DNA of 16,410 nucleotides. It comes from UBA4421 sp002704225 (GTDB taxonomy: Bacteria; Pseudomonadota; Gammaproteobacteria; Pseudomonadales; Azotimanducaceae). Both the position numbers and the translations under genes were made by a program. The stretch is from positions 1-16,410 of the forward strand of contig CACDWG010000025.1 in assembly GCA_902556425.1 (NCBI GenBank). Direction: 5' to 3'. Below the pieces are notes generated by a model. That model ran no database searches. It worked only from the letters and a program-made list of their open reading frames with translations, and was not told the DNA's origin. Position 1 is the stretch's first letter. The number at the start of each line of letters is the position of its first letter. This document shows positions 8,966 through 15,360 of the stretch, piece by piece.

Positions 8966-10048
8966 TTAGTCGAAAATGATAACGCTGCGGGCGATTTCAC
9001 CGGTTTCCAGCGCCGCCATACCTTCATTGATGTCGGCCAGCGCAATTCGATTGGATATCATATCGTCAAGATGCAGTTTGCCTTGCAGGTAAAAATCGAC
9101 GAAACGCGGCATATCCACGCGGAAGCGGTTAGAGCCCATCATCGAACCCTGAATTTTCTTCTCGGACAAGAAATCCACGCCGTGTAGGGAGACCATTTGC
9201 CCGGGAGGGATCATGCCAATCACGGTGGCGGTGCCACCGGCTCGCAACATCCGAAACGCCTCTTCCGCTGTCGCTTTCAAGCCGATTGCCTCGAAGGAAT
9301 AGTGCACTCCGCCGCCGGTCATCTCTCTCACCTTTTCGACGGCCTCGCCGTCACTGGCGTCCACCAGATCCGTAGCCCCGAATTTACGCGCAAGCTCCAG
9401 CTTTGAAGGCACCATGTCCACCGCAATAATGCGAGAAGCACCGGCCAGTGCAGCGCCATTGATTGCAGACAAACCTATGCCACCGCAGCCAATCACTGCC
9501 ACAGTGGATCCCGGCTCCACGGCTGCGGTATGAATCACCGCACCGATACCGGTGGTGACACCGCAGCCAATCAAGGCCGCACGATCCATGGGCATGTCTT
9601 CACGCACTTTCACCAGCGCGTGTTCATGCACCAACATCATTTCCGCAAACGAGCCCAACTGAGCAAACGGCGTTAACGGCTGTTCACTCTGGCTCAGGCG
9701 AGGTTCCTCATCCTTGGTGCGATTGGTTTCGGGTTCTTGGCAGAGAGACAGGTGGCCCGTTAAGCACTGCTCACAATGACCGCAAAAGACCGACAAACAA
9801 GTAATCACATGGTCGCCCGGCTTGACGTAGTGCACGTCGCTACCAACCTGCTCAACGATACCCGCACTCTCATGACCCAAAACCATGGGTAACTTGCCAG
9901 GGTAGCTGCCATTGAAAAAGTGCATATCACTGTGACAGATGCCCGCTGCCTGCGTCCGTATCAAAACCTCTCTCGGACCGGGCTTGGAAACCGTTACGTC
10001 TTCGATTTCCATAGGCACATTCACTTCACGAAATACCGCTGCTTTCAT
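8966..10048 (-). CDS. Zinc-dependent alcohol dehydrogenase (medium-chain, class III-like)
   Basis: A 360-residue NAD-dependent medium-chain dehydrogenase. Catalytic zinc ligands are C38 (GICHSD), H59-E60 (GHES) and C162 (IGCGVTTG). The structural zinc site is C89, C92, C95, C103. The Rossmann fold is GCGGIG (187-192), followed by D211, which favours NAD over NADP. An insertion between the structural zinc loop and LGSFAEMMLVHE (about 104-131) is as in class III and NDMA-type alcohol dehydrogenases. The ATG at 10046-10048 is chosen because it begins the standard MKAAVF start and has GGGGAG five bases upstream; the frame is open for 22 more codons but those look non-coding. It is the first gene of the ADH-FAA-CoxL-TPP unit, so it probably interconverts an alcohol and aldehyde of that pathway. 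The specific substrate is unknown. Confidence 0.93.
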   Translation of the reverse strand: MKAAVFREVNVPMEIEDVTVSKPGPREVLIRTQAAGICHSDMHFFNGSYPGKLPMVLGHESAGIVEQVGSDVHYVKPGDHVITCLSVFCGHCEQCLTGHLSLCQEPETNRTKDEEPRLSQSEQPLTPFAQLGSFAEMMLVHEHALVKVREDMPMDRAALIGCGVTTGIGAVIHTAAVEPGSTVAVIGCGGIGLSAINGAALAGASRIIAVDMVPSKLELARKFGATDLVDASDGEAVEKVREMTGGGVHYSFEAIGLKATAEEAFRMLRAGGTATVIGMIPPGQMVSLHGVDFLSEKKIQGSMMGSNRFRVDMPRFVDFYLQGKLHLDDMISNRIALADINEGMAALETGEIARSVIIFD

Positions 10049-10176
10049 GTCGACTCCCCAACATTCAATTGACCTTTGAGTGTGCCATAGGCATTGGGGC
10101 AAAAGAACAAGCAATCGGCAGTTGAACAGCCGGAAACCTTACGTTGCCGCTGAGAGGGTCTTGCAGCGTTGCTTGC

Positions 10177-10199
10177 AAAATCCAAAAAGGATTTTTTGG
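10177..10199 (-). terminator. AT-rich hairpin after pdxA, possible weak terminator or attenuator
   Basis: Ten bases past the pdxA stop lies AAAATCC-AAAAA-GGATTTT (10177-10195), a perfect 7-base inverted repeat. It overlaps a second possible stem, CCAAAAA-GGAT-TTTTTGG (10182-10199). In the minus-strand transcript the second stem is followed by AUUUU. The stems are AT-rich, so termination would be weak. It may lower readthrough from pdxA into the ADH operon. Confidence 0.4.
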
Positions 10200-10208
10200 C
10201 ATCCGGTG

Positions 10209-11249
10209 CTAGGACAGACCGCCCAAATCCGCCGCCACAATGGCCTGAGCCGCGGCAATGGCCGCGCGCATACCTGTGGCATCAGCAATACCCTTACCCG
10301 CAATATCGAAGGCTGTGCCGTGATCTACCGACGTGCGCACCATCGGAACACCCAGTGTCGCTGTCGTGGATTCGTGGAAATTGTGAACCTTGATCGCGAT
10401 ATGTCCTTGGTCGTGATACAGGGCGAGCACCACATCAAATTCGCCGGCAATGGCTCGGTTAAAGACCGAATCAGCCGGGAGCGGGCCCGTGGCCTGAATT
10501 CCGTCTTGCCGGGCCTGATTCACCGCCGGCAACAGTTCCTCGATTTCTTCCCGACCTAACAGCCCGCCTTCTCCACCGTGCGGATTCAGGGCCGCCACGG
10601 CAATACGCGGGTTGTGCAGCCCCCACTGACTTAGGGTTTGGTGGATCAAGTGCAGTTTGCCCAATACCTGCTCAGCGGTGACAAAACGCACGGCTTCGGC
10701 CAAGGATTTGTGGGTCGACAGGTGCACTACCCGCAAACCCGGGGTCATCAACATGGTAGCTGTTTGGCTGACTCCGGCGAGGCGCGCCAAGATTTCTTGA
10801 TGACCAATATCGTTCACATAGCCTGCGGCGTGAATGGCTTCCTTGTTGATCGGCGCGGTAACCATTGCCGCCAACTCTCCCTGCAAACAGCGGGTTGCTG
10901 CCCATTCCACGGCCTGCACCGCTAGCTCACCGCAATGAGCCTGCACTTGGCCAAAACGAAAATCCTCGGGCTCTGGAATGCCAAGATCGAGCAAATTCCA
11001 CCCGGATTCCGCATCCGCCGGAGCATCAATGAGCTTCAATGCCGGCAAGGGCATCCCTATACAGGCTGCGCCTTTTTCCAAAGCCCAACGCGTGCCGACC
11101 AAGATCCATCGGGTCTCGGACTGCGGGTGTACATCGTGCTGATCGGTTGTCGATGCCAACGTGCGCGCCAGAATTTCCGGCCCGACACCGGCGGGATCGC
11201 CCATGGTGATCGCGATCGGCAGTGATGAATGCTGGGCTGTTGTTGACAT
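10209..11249 (-). CDS. pdxA: PdxA-family 4-phospho-threonate/4-hydroxythreonine-4-phosphate dehydrogenase, PdxA2-like
   Basis: A 346-residue metal- and NAD-dependent beta-decarboxylating dehydrogenase. Family features are the ITMGDPAGVGPE start, the TAPINKEAI segment, three conserved histidines (H150 in GHQEI, H180 in STHKS, H279 in YHDQGH), LNPHGGEGG, and the TSVDHGTAFDIAGKG end. Canonical PdxA makes the pyridoxal phosphate precursor from 4-phosphohydroxy-L-threonine. The YHDQGHIAIK version and the FDIAGKGIAD ending are instead the forms I associate with PdxA2, which acts on 4-phospho-D-threonate or erythronate, and with catabolic relatives. The usual surA/ksgA neighbours of biosynthetic pdxA are absent, and the gene sits in front of a catabolic operon in the same direction, 160 bases away. 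The ATG (11247-11249) has a weak AAGG. The family is certain; the biosynthetic or catabolic role is inference. Confidence 0.9.
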   Translation of the reverse strand: MSTTAQHSSLPIAITMGDPAGVGPEILARTLASTTDQHDVHPQSETRWILVGTRWALEKGAACIGMPLPALKLIDAPADAESGWNLLDLGIPEPEDFRFGQVQAHCGELAVQAVEWAATRCLQGELAAMVTAPINKEAIHAAGYVNDIGHQEILARLAGVSQTATMLMTPGLRVVHLSTHKSLAEAVRFVTAEQVLGKLHLIHQTLSQWGLHNPRIAVAALNPHGGEGGLLGREEIEELLPAVNQARQDGIQATGPLPADSVFNRAIAGEFDVVLALYHDQGHIAIKVHNFHESTTATLGVPMVRTSVDHGTAFDIAGKGIADATGMRAAIAAAQAIVAADLGGLS

Positions 11250-11390
11250 GGTCGCCTTGCCGTTGAAGAAACGGTTTCTAATGTCGCACTGAATGCTTGG
11301 TTCGCCAAGCCATCATTACTCGCGGATGTTTCCCTAGAAGCCGGTACGAGCTAATTGGAAAATTTCGATTACCAAAAGTTAACAATTTGG

Positions 11391-11418
11391 TTGATTTTTA
11401 TATCTGTATATTTATACA
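11391..11418 (+). promoter_or_regulatory. Putative sigma-70 promoter of the zinc-ribbon gene
   Basis: TTGATT (11391-11396) and TATACA (11413-11418) are separated by 16 bases in an AT-rich stretch, giving a start point near 11425 and a leader of about 34 bases. The -10 lies inside the LexA-like operator, so LexA binding would block it. Each hexamer matches about four of six consensus bases; the assignment is tentative. Confidence 0.4.
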
Positions 11419-11421
11419 GTA
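11402..11421 (+). promoter_or_regulatory. LexA (SOS) box
   Basis: The 20-mer ATCTGTATATTTATACAGTA matches the gammaproteobacterial LexA consensus (TACTGTATATATATACAGTA) at 17 of 20 positions. Its core CTGTATA-TT-TATACAG (11404-11419) is a perfect palindrome with the required CTG-N10-CAG spacing. It lies 38 bases upstream of the zinc-ribbon start and overlaps the probable -10. The divergent pdxA start is about 150 bases away, so control of pdxA is less likely. Confidence 0.8.
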
Positions 11422-11458
11422 GTGCGCCCAGCAGGATTCCTCAAACAGGCGCTTAACC

Positions 11459-11695
11459 ATGCAATCTCTCCGTGATTTGATCGACAGTTTTAACCTCTAT
11501 GCCGTCTGCGAGTCCTGTCAGCGGCAGACCAAGCTGAACGTACAAAAACTCATCAAACACTTGGGCGCAGAAACCCAAGTACACAAAATGCGTTCGAAAT
11601 TGCGCTGCCGGGTTTGCGGCACGCGCACCGAAGATTTACGCATTGTCTATGTCGGGCAGAAAGACCAAGAAGCCATTTTCCAGTACCGGCGCTAA
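11459..11695 (+). CDS. Small zinc-ribbon protein of unknown function
   Basis: A 78-residue protein that I recognise only as a conserved small proteobacterial hypothetical type. Two CxxC pairs, C17-C20 (VCESC) and C50-C53 (RCRVC), are 29 residues apart and can form one four-cysteine zinc site. The rest is rich in Lys and Arg, with a predicted helix between the pairs (about 26-37) and a beta-type tail LRIVYVGQ (60-67). There is no signal peptide or membrane segment, so it is cytoplasmic and may bind nucleic acid or a protein, but no function is assigned. The ATG at 11459 is the first in frame; the ribosome site is weak (CAGG nine bases upstream). It is monocistronic, convergent with ribBX, with only 15 bases between stops. 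The LexA box in its promoter suggests induction by DNA damage. Confidence 0.85.
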   Translation: MQSLRDLIDSFNLYAVCESCQRQTKLNVQKLIKHLGAETQVHKMRSKLRCRVCGTRTEDLRIVYVGQKDQEAIFQYRR

Positions 11696-11697
11696 AG

Positions 11698-11712
11698 AGC
11701 CGCTGAGCGGCT
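11698..11712. terminator. Bidirectional hairpin between the zinc-ribbon gene and ribBX
   Basis: AGCCGCT-G-AGCGGCT is a perfect 7-base inverted repeat filling the gap between the two convergent stops; as RNA it would fold as AGCCGC-UGA-GCGGCU or with a 5-base loop. It includes the first two bases of the complemented ribBX stop (11711-11713). Only a short U run (CUUU) follows on the minus strand and none on the plus, so it is a weak intrinsic terminator or a 3'-end stabiliser. Confidence 0.5.
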
Positions 11713-12820
11713 AGAGCATCTCAGTATCGACCAAGGTCAGGCCAAAGCCTTCCACGCCCACATAGTCGACCGAACGACCGGCGATCAGTCGAATCTTGCT
11801 CAGCCCCAGATCCCGCAAAATTTGCGCCCCGACACCGACTTCAAGCCACTGACTGCGTCGTTCGTCTTCTCTACTTTGGGATTCAAAATCTTCCAGCGGA
11901 ACACCAACAAAGCCCGTTCGCAGATAGATCAGTACGCCGCCGCCCAACGCCTCGATACGCTTCATGGCCGTATTAAGCAGGCTGTCCGCATGCTCGTCGG
12001 TTTGGGCACCGAACAGATCTTCCACCAGCTTTTCGCGGTGAATCCGCACAGGCACAGACTCCATGGCATGGATGTCGCCAAACACCAAGGCGATATGCTC
12101 TGCATCCTCAAACTTGGTTTTATAACCGTAAGCTTGGGCGTCACCAATGGCCGTGGCGATAGCAAATTCGTAGCTGCGCTGTACCAATTGCTCGCGCTGC
12201 TGACGGTAAGCAATCAAATCCGCAATGGTGATGATTTTCAGATTGTGTTCGCGGGAAAAAGCCATGAGATCGGGCATCCGCTGCACGGTGCCATCGTCGT
12301 TGACCAGCTCGGCCAACAAACCCACAGGCGGCAGGCCCGCAAGCGTCGCCAAGTCGGTTCCCGCCTCGGTGTGACCCGAGCGCACCAGCACACCACCTTG
12401 TCGCGCAACCAGGGGAAAAATATGCCCGGGGCGAACGAAATCATCTGCCGTTACATTGCTATTGGTTAGCGCCTGAGTAGTCGCTGCCCGTTCTTCTGCC
12501 GAGATACCCGTCGTCAGGCCTTCTTTGTAGTCAATCGAGACTGTGAACGCCGTGCTCATCGGGGCATCATTACGCGACACCATGGGATCAAGATGCAGCT
12601 TCACTGCCTGTTCCTGAAGAATCGGGGTGCACAAAATGCCGCTGGTGTGACGAATCATGAACGCGACGGCTTCAGGCGTCGCCTTGCTTGCGGCCATGAT
12701 CAGATCGCCCTCGTTTTCACGATCATCGTCGTCGACGACCATGATCATTTCACCCTGTCGTATCGCCGTCAGGGCCTCTTCAATGGTGTTGAAGACATTC
12801 GGGTTGTTTTCGTCGCTCAT
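11711..12820 (-). CDS. ribBX: RibBX-type 3,4-dihydroxy-2-butanone-4-phosphate synthase with degenerate GTP cyclohydrolase II domain (often annotated ribBA)
   Basis: A 369-residue riboflavin-pathway protein. The N-terminal RibB domain (about 8-205) converts ribulose 5-phosphate to dihydroxybutanone phosphate. It has the acidic motif VDDDDRENEGD (29-39) and the HTEAGTDLA motif intact, so it should be active. The C-terminal part (about 210-369) has the GTP cyclohydrolase II fold but lacks its zinc cysteines: the C-x10-C-x-C positions are K264, D275 and H277. It therefore cannot be a normal GCH II and fits the RibBX hybrid described in Shewanella and other Proteobacteria. A separate ribA should exist elsewhere in the genome. 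The ATG at 12818-12820 is preferred over a 19-codon upstream extension because it begins the RibB domain naturally. The 99-base upstream gap is too short for, and shows no trace of, an FMN riboswitch. Confidence 0.92.
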   Translation of the reverse strand: MSDENNPNVFNTIEEALTAIRQGEMIMVVDDDDRENEGDLIMAASKATPEAVAFMIRHTSGILCTPILQEQAVKLHLDPMVSRNDAPMSTAFTVSIDYKEGLTTGISAEERAATTQALTNSNVTADDFVRPGHIFPLVARQGGVLVRSGHTEAGTDLATLAGLPPVGLLAELVNDDGTVQRMPDLMAFSREHNLKIITIADLIAYRQQREQLVQRSYEFAIATAIGDAQAYGYKTKFEDAEHIALVFGDIHAMESVPVRIHREKLVEDLFGAQTDEHADSLLNTAMKRIEALGGGVLIYLRTGFVGVPLEDFESQSREDERRSQWLEVGVGAQILRDLGLSKIRLIAGRSVDYVGVEGFGLTLVDTEML

Positions 12821-12899
12821 GAAATCGTCGCTCAGTCCAAAACGGAGCAAAAGCCTAGCACAGCCATATATGTGCAAACAGTGAAGGCCAACCTGTGCT

Positions 12900-12912
12900 G
12901 ACAGAGTCTGTC
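12900..12912. repeat. Short inverted repeat after the PQQ lipoprotein stop
   Basis: GACAGA-G-TCTGTC is a perfect 6-base inverted repeat starting seven bases past the TAA of the PQQ lipoprotein gene and about 80 bases upstream of the ribBX start. With no U run it is a poor terminator. It could be an operator or a transcript-end hairpin. Confidence 0.35.
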
Positions 12913-12919
12913 TGTTCGC

Positions 12920-14986
12920 TTAACCCTCGTCCTCAATCGCAAACGCCACCACATAGTCCGAACTGCCACCCACAGGAGAACGGGTATCGCCTCCTGCCGC
13001 TATGACCACAAACTGACGCACCCTACCTTGCTCATCCTTCACTGAGTAGCTCATGGGTGAGGCTGCTCCAGGTGCCGGTAACGCGTGCTTCCAGAGCAGC
13101 TCGCCGTTGTCCACATCGTAGGCCCGCAGCGAACTGTCAAAAAGAGAGCCGAGGAAAAAAAGGCCCGTCGACGTCAACAGGGGGCCACCCATCTGGGGCA
13201 GTCCCACATTGAACAAACCGTTGAGAAAGCCAGGATATTGTCCGTGGGGTTGCCGCCACATCTGCTTTCGCTGATTTAAATCAATCACCAGCACCTCGCC
13301 CAGCGGAAACCCCGCACAGGGCACAATGCCTAGGTACGGGTCAAACATTGGATGGCGCGCCATGGAGTAGGCTGTGCCCGTCTGCACACCGACCTCGACA
13401 TCTGACGCTATTTCGAAAAAATCCCGGAAGGCGAAATAGGCCTCACGACGCTCGTCCAAGGGCAACTGCGTATCGTTCATTGTGCGAATCAACGCCGGTG
13501 GTGCCTTGGCTTGATCCAGCAGCTTGGTACGAAATGCCAGGCTGTTCGCATGCACCGCAATCAAACCGCGCTGGGCGTCTACCGCCACACCGCCCCAATT
13601 CGTCGCGCCCATATTGCTCGGCAGACCAATGGTCCACTGTTCGGTAATTGGTGTATACACGTCGCCAATCTGAGATTCTTCCTCGTAGCGACTGCACAGC
13701 CCGAGAGGCGATTGACCCGCAACGTAGCCACGAGACACCTGAAAGGCTTCCGGCGGAAACGGCTGAGTGGGCGACAGCTGATCCTTTAGCGGACCATAAC
13801 GCGGCACCTGCCGCTGCTCCACATCGATCAAAGGCTCGCCGGTTTCGCGATTGAGCACAAAAATAAAACCCATCTTAGTGCTCTGAATCAGCGCCGGTAC
13901 CTGCTCTCCATCGAGTTCTAAATCCACTACCGACGGTATCGACGGCACATCAAAATCCCAAAAATCCCGTTCGACGGTCTTAAAGTGCCACAGCAGGTCG
14001 CCGGTACTGCCCCGCAACGCGATCACCGACGAACCGTAATAGGCCATATCAGGGCCTTCATTACGGAAATAATCCGGTGCCGGATTCCCCGTGGGCAAAA
14101 ACACCATGTCTCGCTGCTGATCCACTGCAAAGCCCGCCCAAACATTGGGCGTGCCCAGGGCGTATCCGGCATCGCTGACCAACCCTGTCGTGTAATCGAA
14201 ATCGGGCGGAGCCAGATCAAAAGCCCACACCAGTTCACCCGTGCGCACATCAAAACCCCGGACCACACCACTGGGTGCATCTATCCGCATATTGTCCGAC
14301 ACAGCGGAACCCACCACGACCACATCACCCACAACAGCCGGCGGCGATGTCACCTGGTATTCCTGCGACCACAACAGCTTGCCTACGCCGGCAACCAGAT
14401 TAATCTCGCCGCCGTCACCAAAGTCCGAGCACACGGCACCACTTTGTCCGTCCAAGGCAATCAGACGCGCATCGTTGGTACCAAGAAACAAACGGCTCGT
14501 GCAGCCTCCCTTGGGCGTTGACTGGGTTTTCGCCGTATCGCCGCTACTCGACCACTGCGCCAAGGCCCGGCAGTTCGCCTGATTGGGATAGGGTCCCTCG
14601 CCGACTTCGGCGTCATAGTTCCAAACCACAGCGCCGGTGAGGGGGTCCAGTGCCGACACCTTGTTGAACGGGCTGCAAACAATCAGCAGGCCGTTGGCCA
14701 GTATGGGGGTGTTTTGAAAAATTGAGTTCGCGTCACCGGTACGGAAAGACCAGGCAGGCTTCAGCCGATCAATATTGCTCGATGAAATCAAGGCGGCGTC
14801 GGTAAACCGTGCACTGCCGGCACCCGCGTAGCTAGGCCACGGCGTGGTTTGGCGAGGCGAGGCTGACGCGTTGGTATCGGCCTGAAACTTCGCAAAGTCC
14901 GCGCTGCTGCAGCTGCCTAAGAGCGCGGCGAAGACCAGCAACAAAAACGCAGTGCTAGGCACACGGCAGACAACTCGATCGGACAT
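12920..14986 (-). CDS. PQQ-dependent dehydrogenase lipoprotein (Gcd/quinate dehydrogenase-like eight-bladed propeller)
   Basis: A 688-residue quinoprotein of the type I PQQ alcohol/glucose dehydrogenase superfamily. It starts with a lipoprotein signal (positive N-terminus, hydrophobic 11-23, lipobox LGSC with C26; Ser at +2 predicts the outer membrane). W-motif propeller repeats are visible, such as VSALDPLTGAVVW and GVVRGFDVRTGELVWAFD. Order and wording resemble membrane glucose dehydrogenase Gcd: NTPILANGLLIVCS, NCRALAQW, SPPAVVGDVVVVGS, RDFWDFD (341-346, catalytic aspartate region) and STKMGFIFVLNRETG with the PQQ-contacting Lys. It lacks the five-helix N-terminal membrane domain of Gcd, so it must pass electrons by another route. 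The ATG at 14984-14986 is chosen for its GGGGAA site and signal peptide; the longer frame to 15124 starts upstream of the likely promoter. Substrate unknown; a polyol, cyclic alcohol or sugar is likely. Confidence 0.88.
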   Translation of the reverse strand: MSDRVVCRVPSTAFLLLVFAALLGSCSSADFAKFQADTNASASPRQTTPWPSYAGAGSARFTDAALISSSNIDRLKPAWSFRTGDANSIFQNTPILANGLLIVCSPFNKVSALDPLTGAVVWNYDAEVGEGPYPNQANCRALAQWSSSGDTAKTQSTPKGGCTSRLFLGTNDARLIALDGQSGAVCSDFGDGGEINLVAGVGKLLWSQEYQVTSPPAVVGDVVVVGSAVSDNMRIDAPSGVVRGFDVRTGELVWAFDLAPPDFDYTTGLVSDAGYALGTPNVWAGFAVDQQRDMVFLPTGNPAPDYFRNEGPDMAYYGSSVIALRGSTGDLLWHFKTVERDFWDFDVPSIPSVVDLELDGEQVPALIQSTKMGFIFVLNRETGEPLIDVEQRQVPRYGPLKDQLSPTQPFPPEAFQVSRGYVAGQSPLGLCSRYEEESQIGDVYTPITEQWTIGLPSNMGATNWGGVAVDAQRGLIAVHANSLAFRTKLLDQAKAPPALIRTMNDTQLPLDERREAYFAFRDFFEIASDVEVGVQTGTAYSMARHPMFDPYLGIVPCAGFPLGEVLVIDLNQRKQMWRQPHGQYPGFLNGLFNVGLPQMGGPLLTSTGLFFLGSLFDSSLRAYDVDNGELLWKHALPAPGAASPMSYSVKDEQGRVRQFVVIAAGGDTRSPVGGSSDYVVAFAIEDEG

Positions 14987-15056
14987 GGACTTCCCCACAA
15001 AAAGCGCACATTGGTCCCACATGACGCAAGCCAACGTATCGGTAACAGCGCCTTCG

Positions 15057-15085
15057 ATTCTGGTACAAGACACGACCACAGACAA
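15057..15085 (-). promoter_or_regulatory. Putative sigma-70 promoter of the PQQ lipoprotein gene
   Basis: Read on the minus strand, TTGTCT (15085-15080) and CAGAAT (15062-15057) are 17 bases apart, each matching four of six consensus bases. Transcription would start near 15050, leaving a leader of about 64 bases before the ATG at 14986. The rest of the 204-base gap between this gene and the tRNA shows nothing recognisable. Confidence 0.35.
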
Positions 15086-15190
15086 TGGCGGATGACGCGT
15101 ATCCACACAAAGCCGCTTCAGCATGCGGTAGGTATCGCAGAGTTTTGGTTAAACGAGCAGGCGTCCGAGAATGGCCGAAGATCGAGAATA

Positions 15191-15267
15191 TGGCGCACCC
15201 GGCAGGACTCGAACCTGCAACCCCCAGGTTCGAAGCCTGGTATTCTATCCAGTTGAACTACAGGTGC
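15191..15267 (-). tRNA. tRNA-Arg (anticodon UCG)
   Basis: A complete 77-base tRNA including an encoded CCA (complement of 15191-15193). The acceptor stem is GCACCTG with CGGGTGC (one U-G wobble). The D arm is TTCAACTGGATAGAA, the anticodon stem-loop is CCAGG-CTTCGAA-CCTGG giving anticodon UCG for CGA codons, the variable loop is GGGTT, and the T arm is GCAGG-TTCGAGT-CCTGC. The discriminator base is G. It stands alone between two protein genes. Arg identity fits the overall similarity to E. coli tRNA-Arg(ACG) and the A20-type D loop is not otherwise analysed. Confidence 0.96.
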
Positions 15268-15302
15268 GCTGTCTCGCGTGAAGACTCACTCGAGGGGGCG
15301 GA

Positions 15303-15331
15303 ATGTTGCACCAGCCTCGATGCACACGCAA
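15303..15331 (-). promoter_or_regulatory. Putative promoter of tRNA-Arg
   Basis: On the minus strand TTGCGT (15331-15326) and CAACAT (15308-15303) are spaced by 17 bases and followed by the GC-rich stretch TCCGCCCCC, which resembles the discriminator of stringently controlled stable-RNA promoters. The start would fall about 29 bases before the mature tRNA 5' end. The hexamers are weak matches. Confidence 0.3.
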
Positions 15332-15360
15332 GGGCACGGCAGCAATTCCTCTCTGTTTTA

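Larger units (their letters stand above)
11250..11458. other. Divergent intergenic region between pdxA and the zinc-ribbon gene
   Basis: This 209-base gap holds the divergent control signals. Next to pdxA are a short palindrome GAAAC-G-GTTTC (11268-11278) and a 6-base perfect stem GCTTGG-TTCG-CCAAGC (11295-11310), which could fold in the pdxA leader. The half next to the zinc-ribbon gene is strongly AT-rich (about 11351-11420) and carries the LexA-like operator and a sigma-70-like promoter listed separately. I found no convincing minus-strand promoter for pdxA. Confidence 0.5.

Noticed and set aside
11295..11310. GCTTGG-TTCG-CCAAGC hairpin as an intrinsic terminator or regulatory RNA
   Set aside because: No U run follows on either strand, and on the pdxA-sense strand the loop is CGAA, not a known stabilising tetraloop; kept only as a note in the intergenic entry.
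12821..12919. FMN riboswitch upstream of ribBX
   Set aside because: The gap is only 99 bases and lacks the conserved RFN sequence blocks.
14987..15124. 46-residue N-terminal extension of the PQQ lipoprotein
   Set aside because: It would bury the lipoprotein signal peptide and begin upstream of the likely promoter; the ATG at 14986 has a good ribosome site.
15011..15256. Plus-strand open frames over the tRNA containing the string RTRQDSNLQPPGSKPGILSS-like residues
   Set aside because: This is the well-known false protein made by translating the antisense strand of a tRNA gene; the tRNA-Arg explains it fully.
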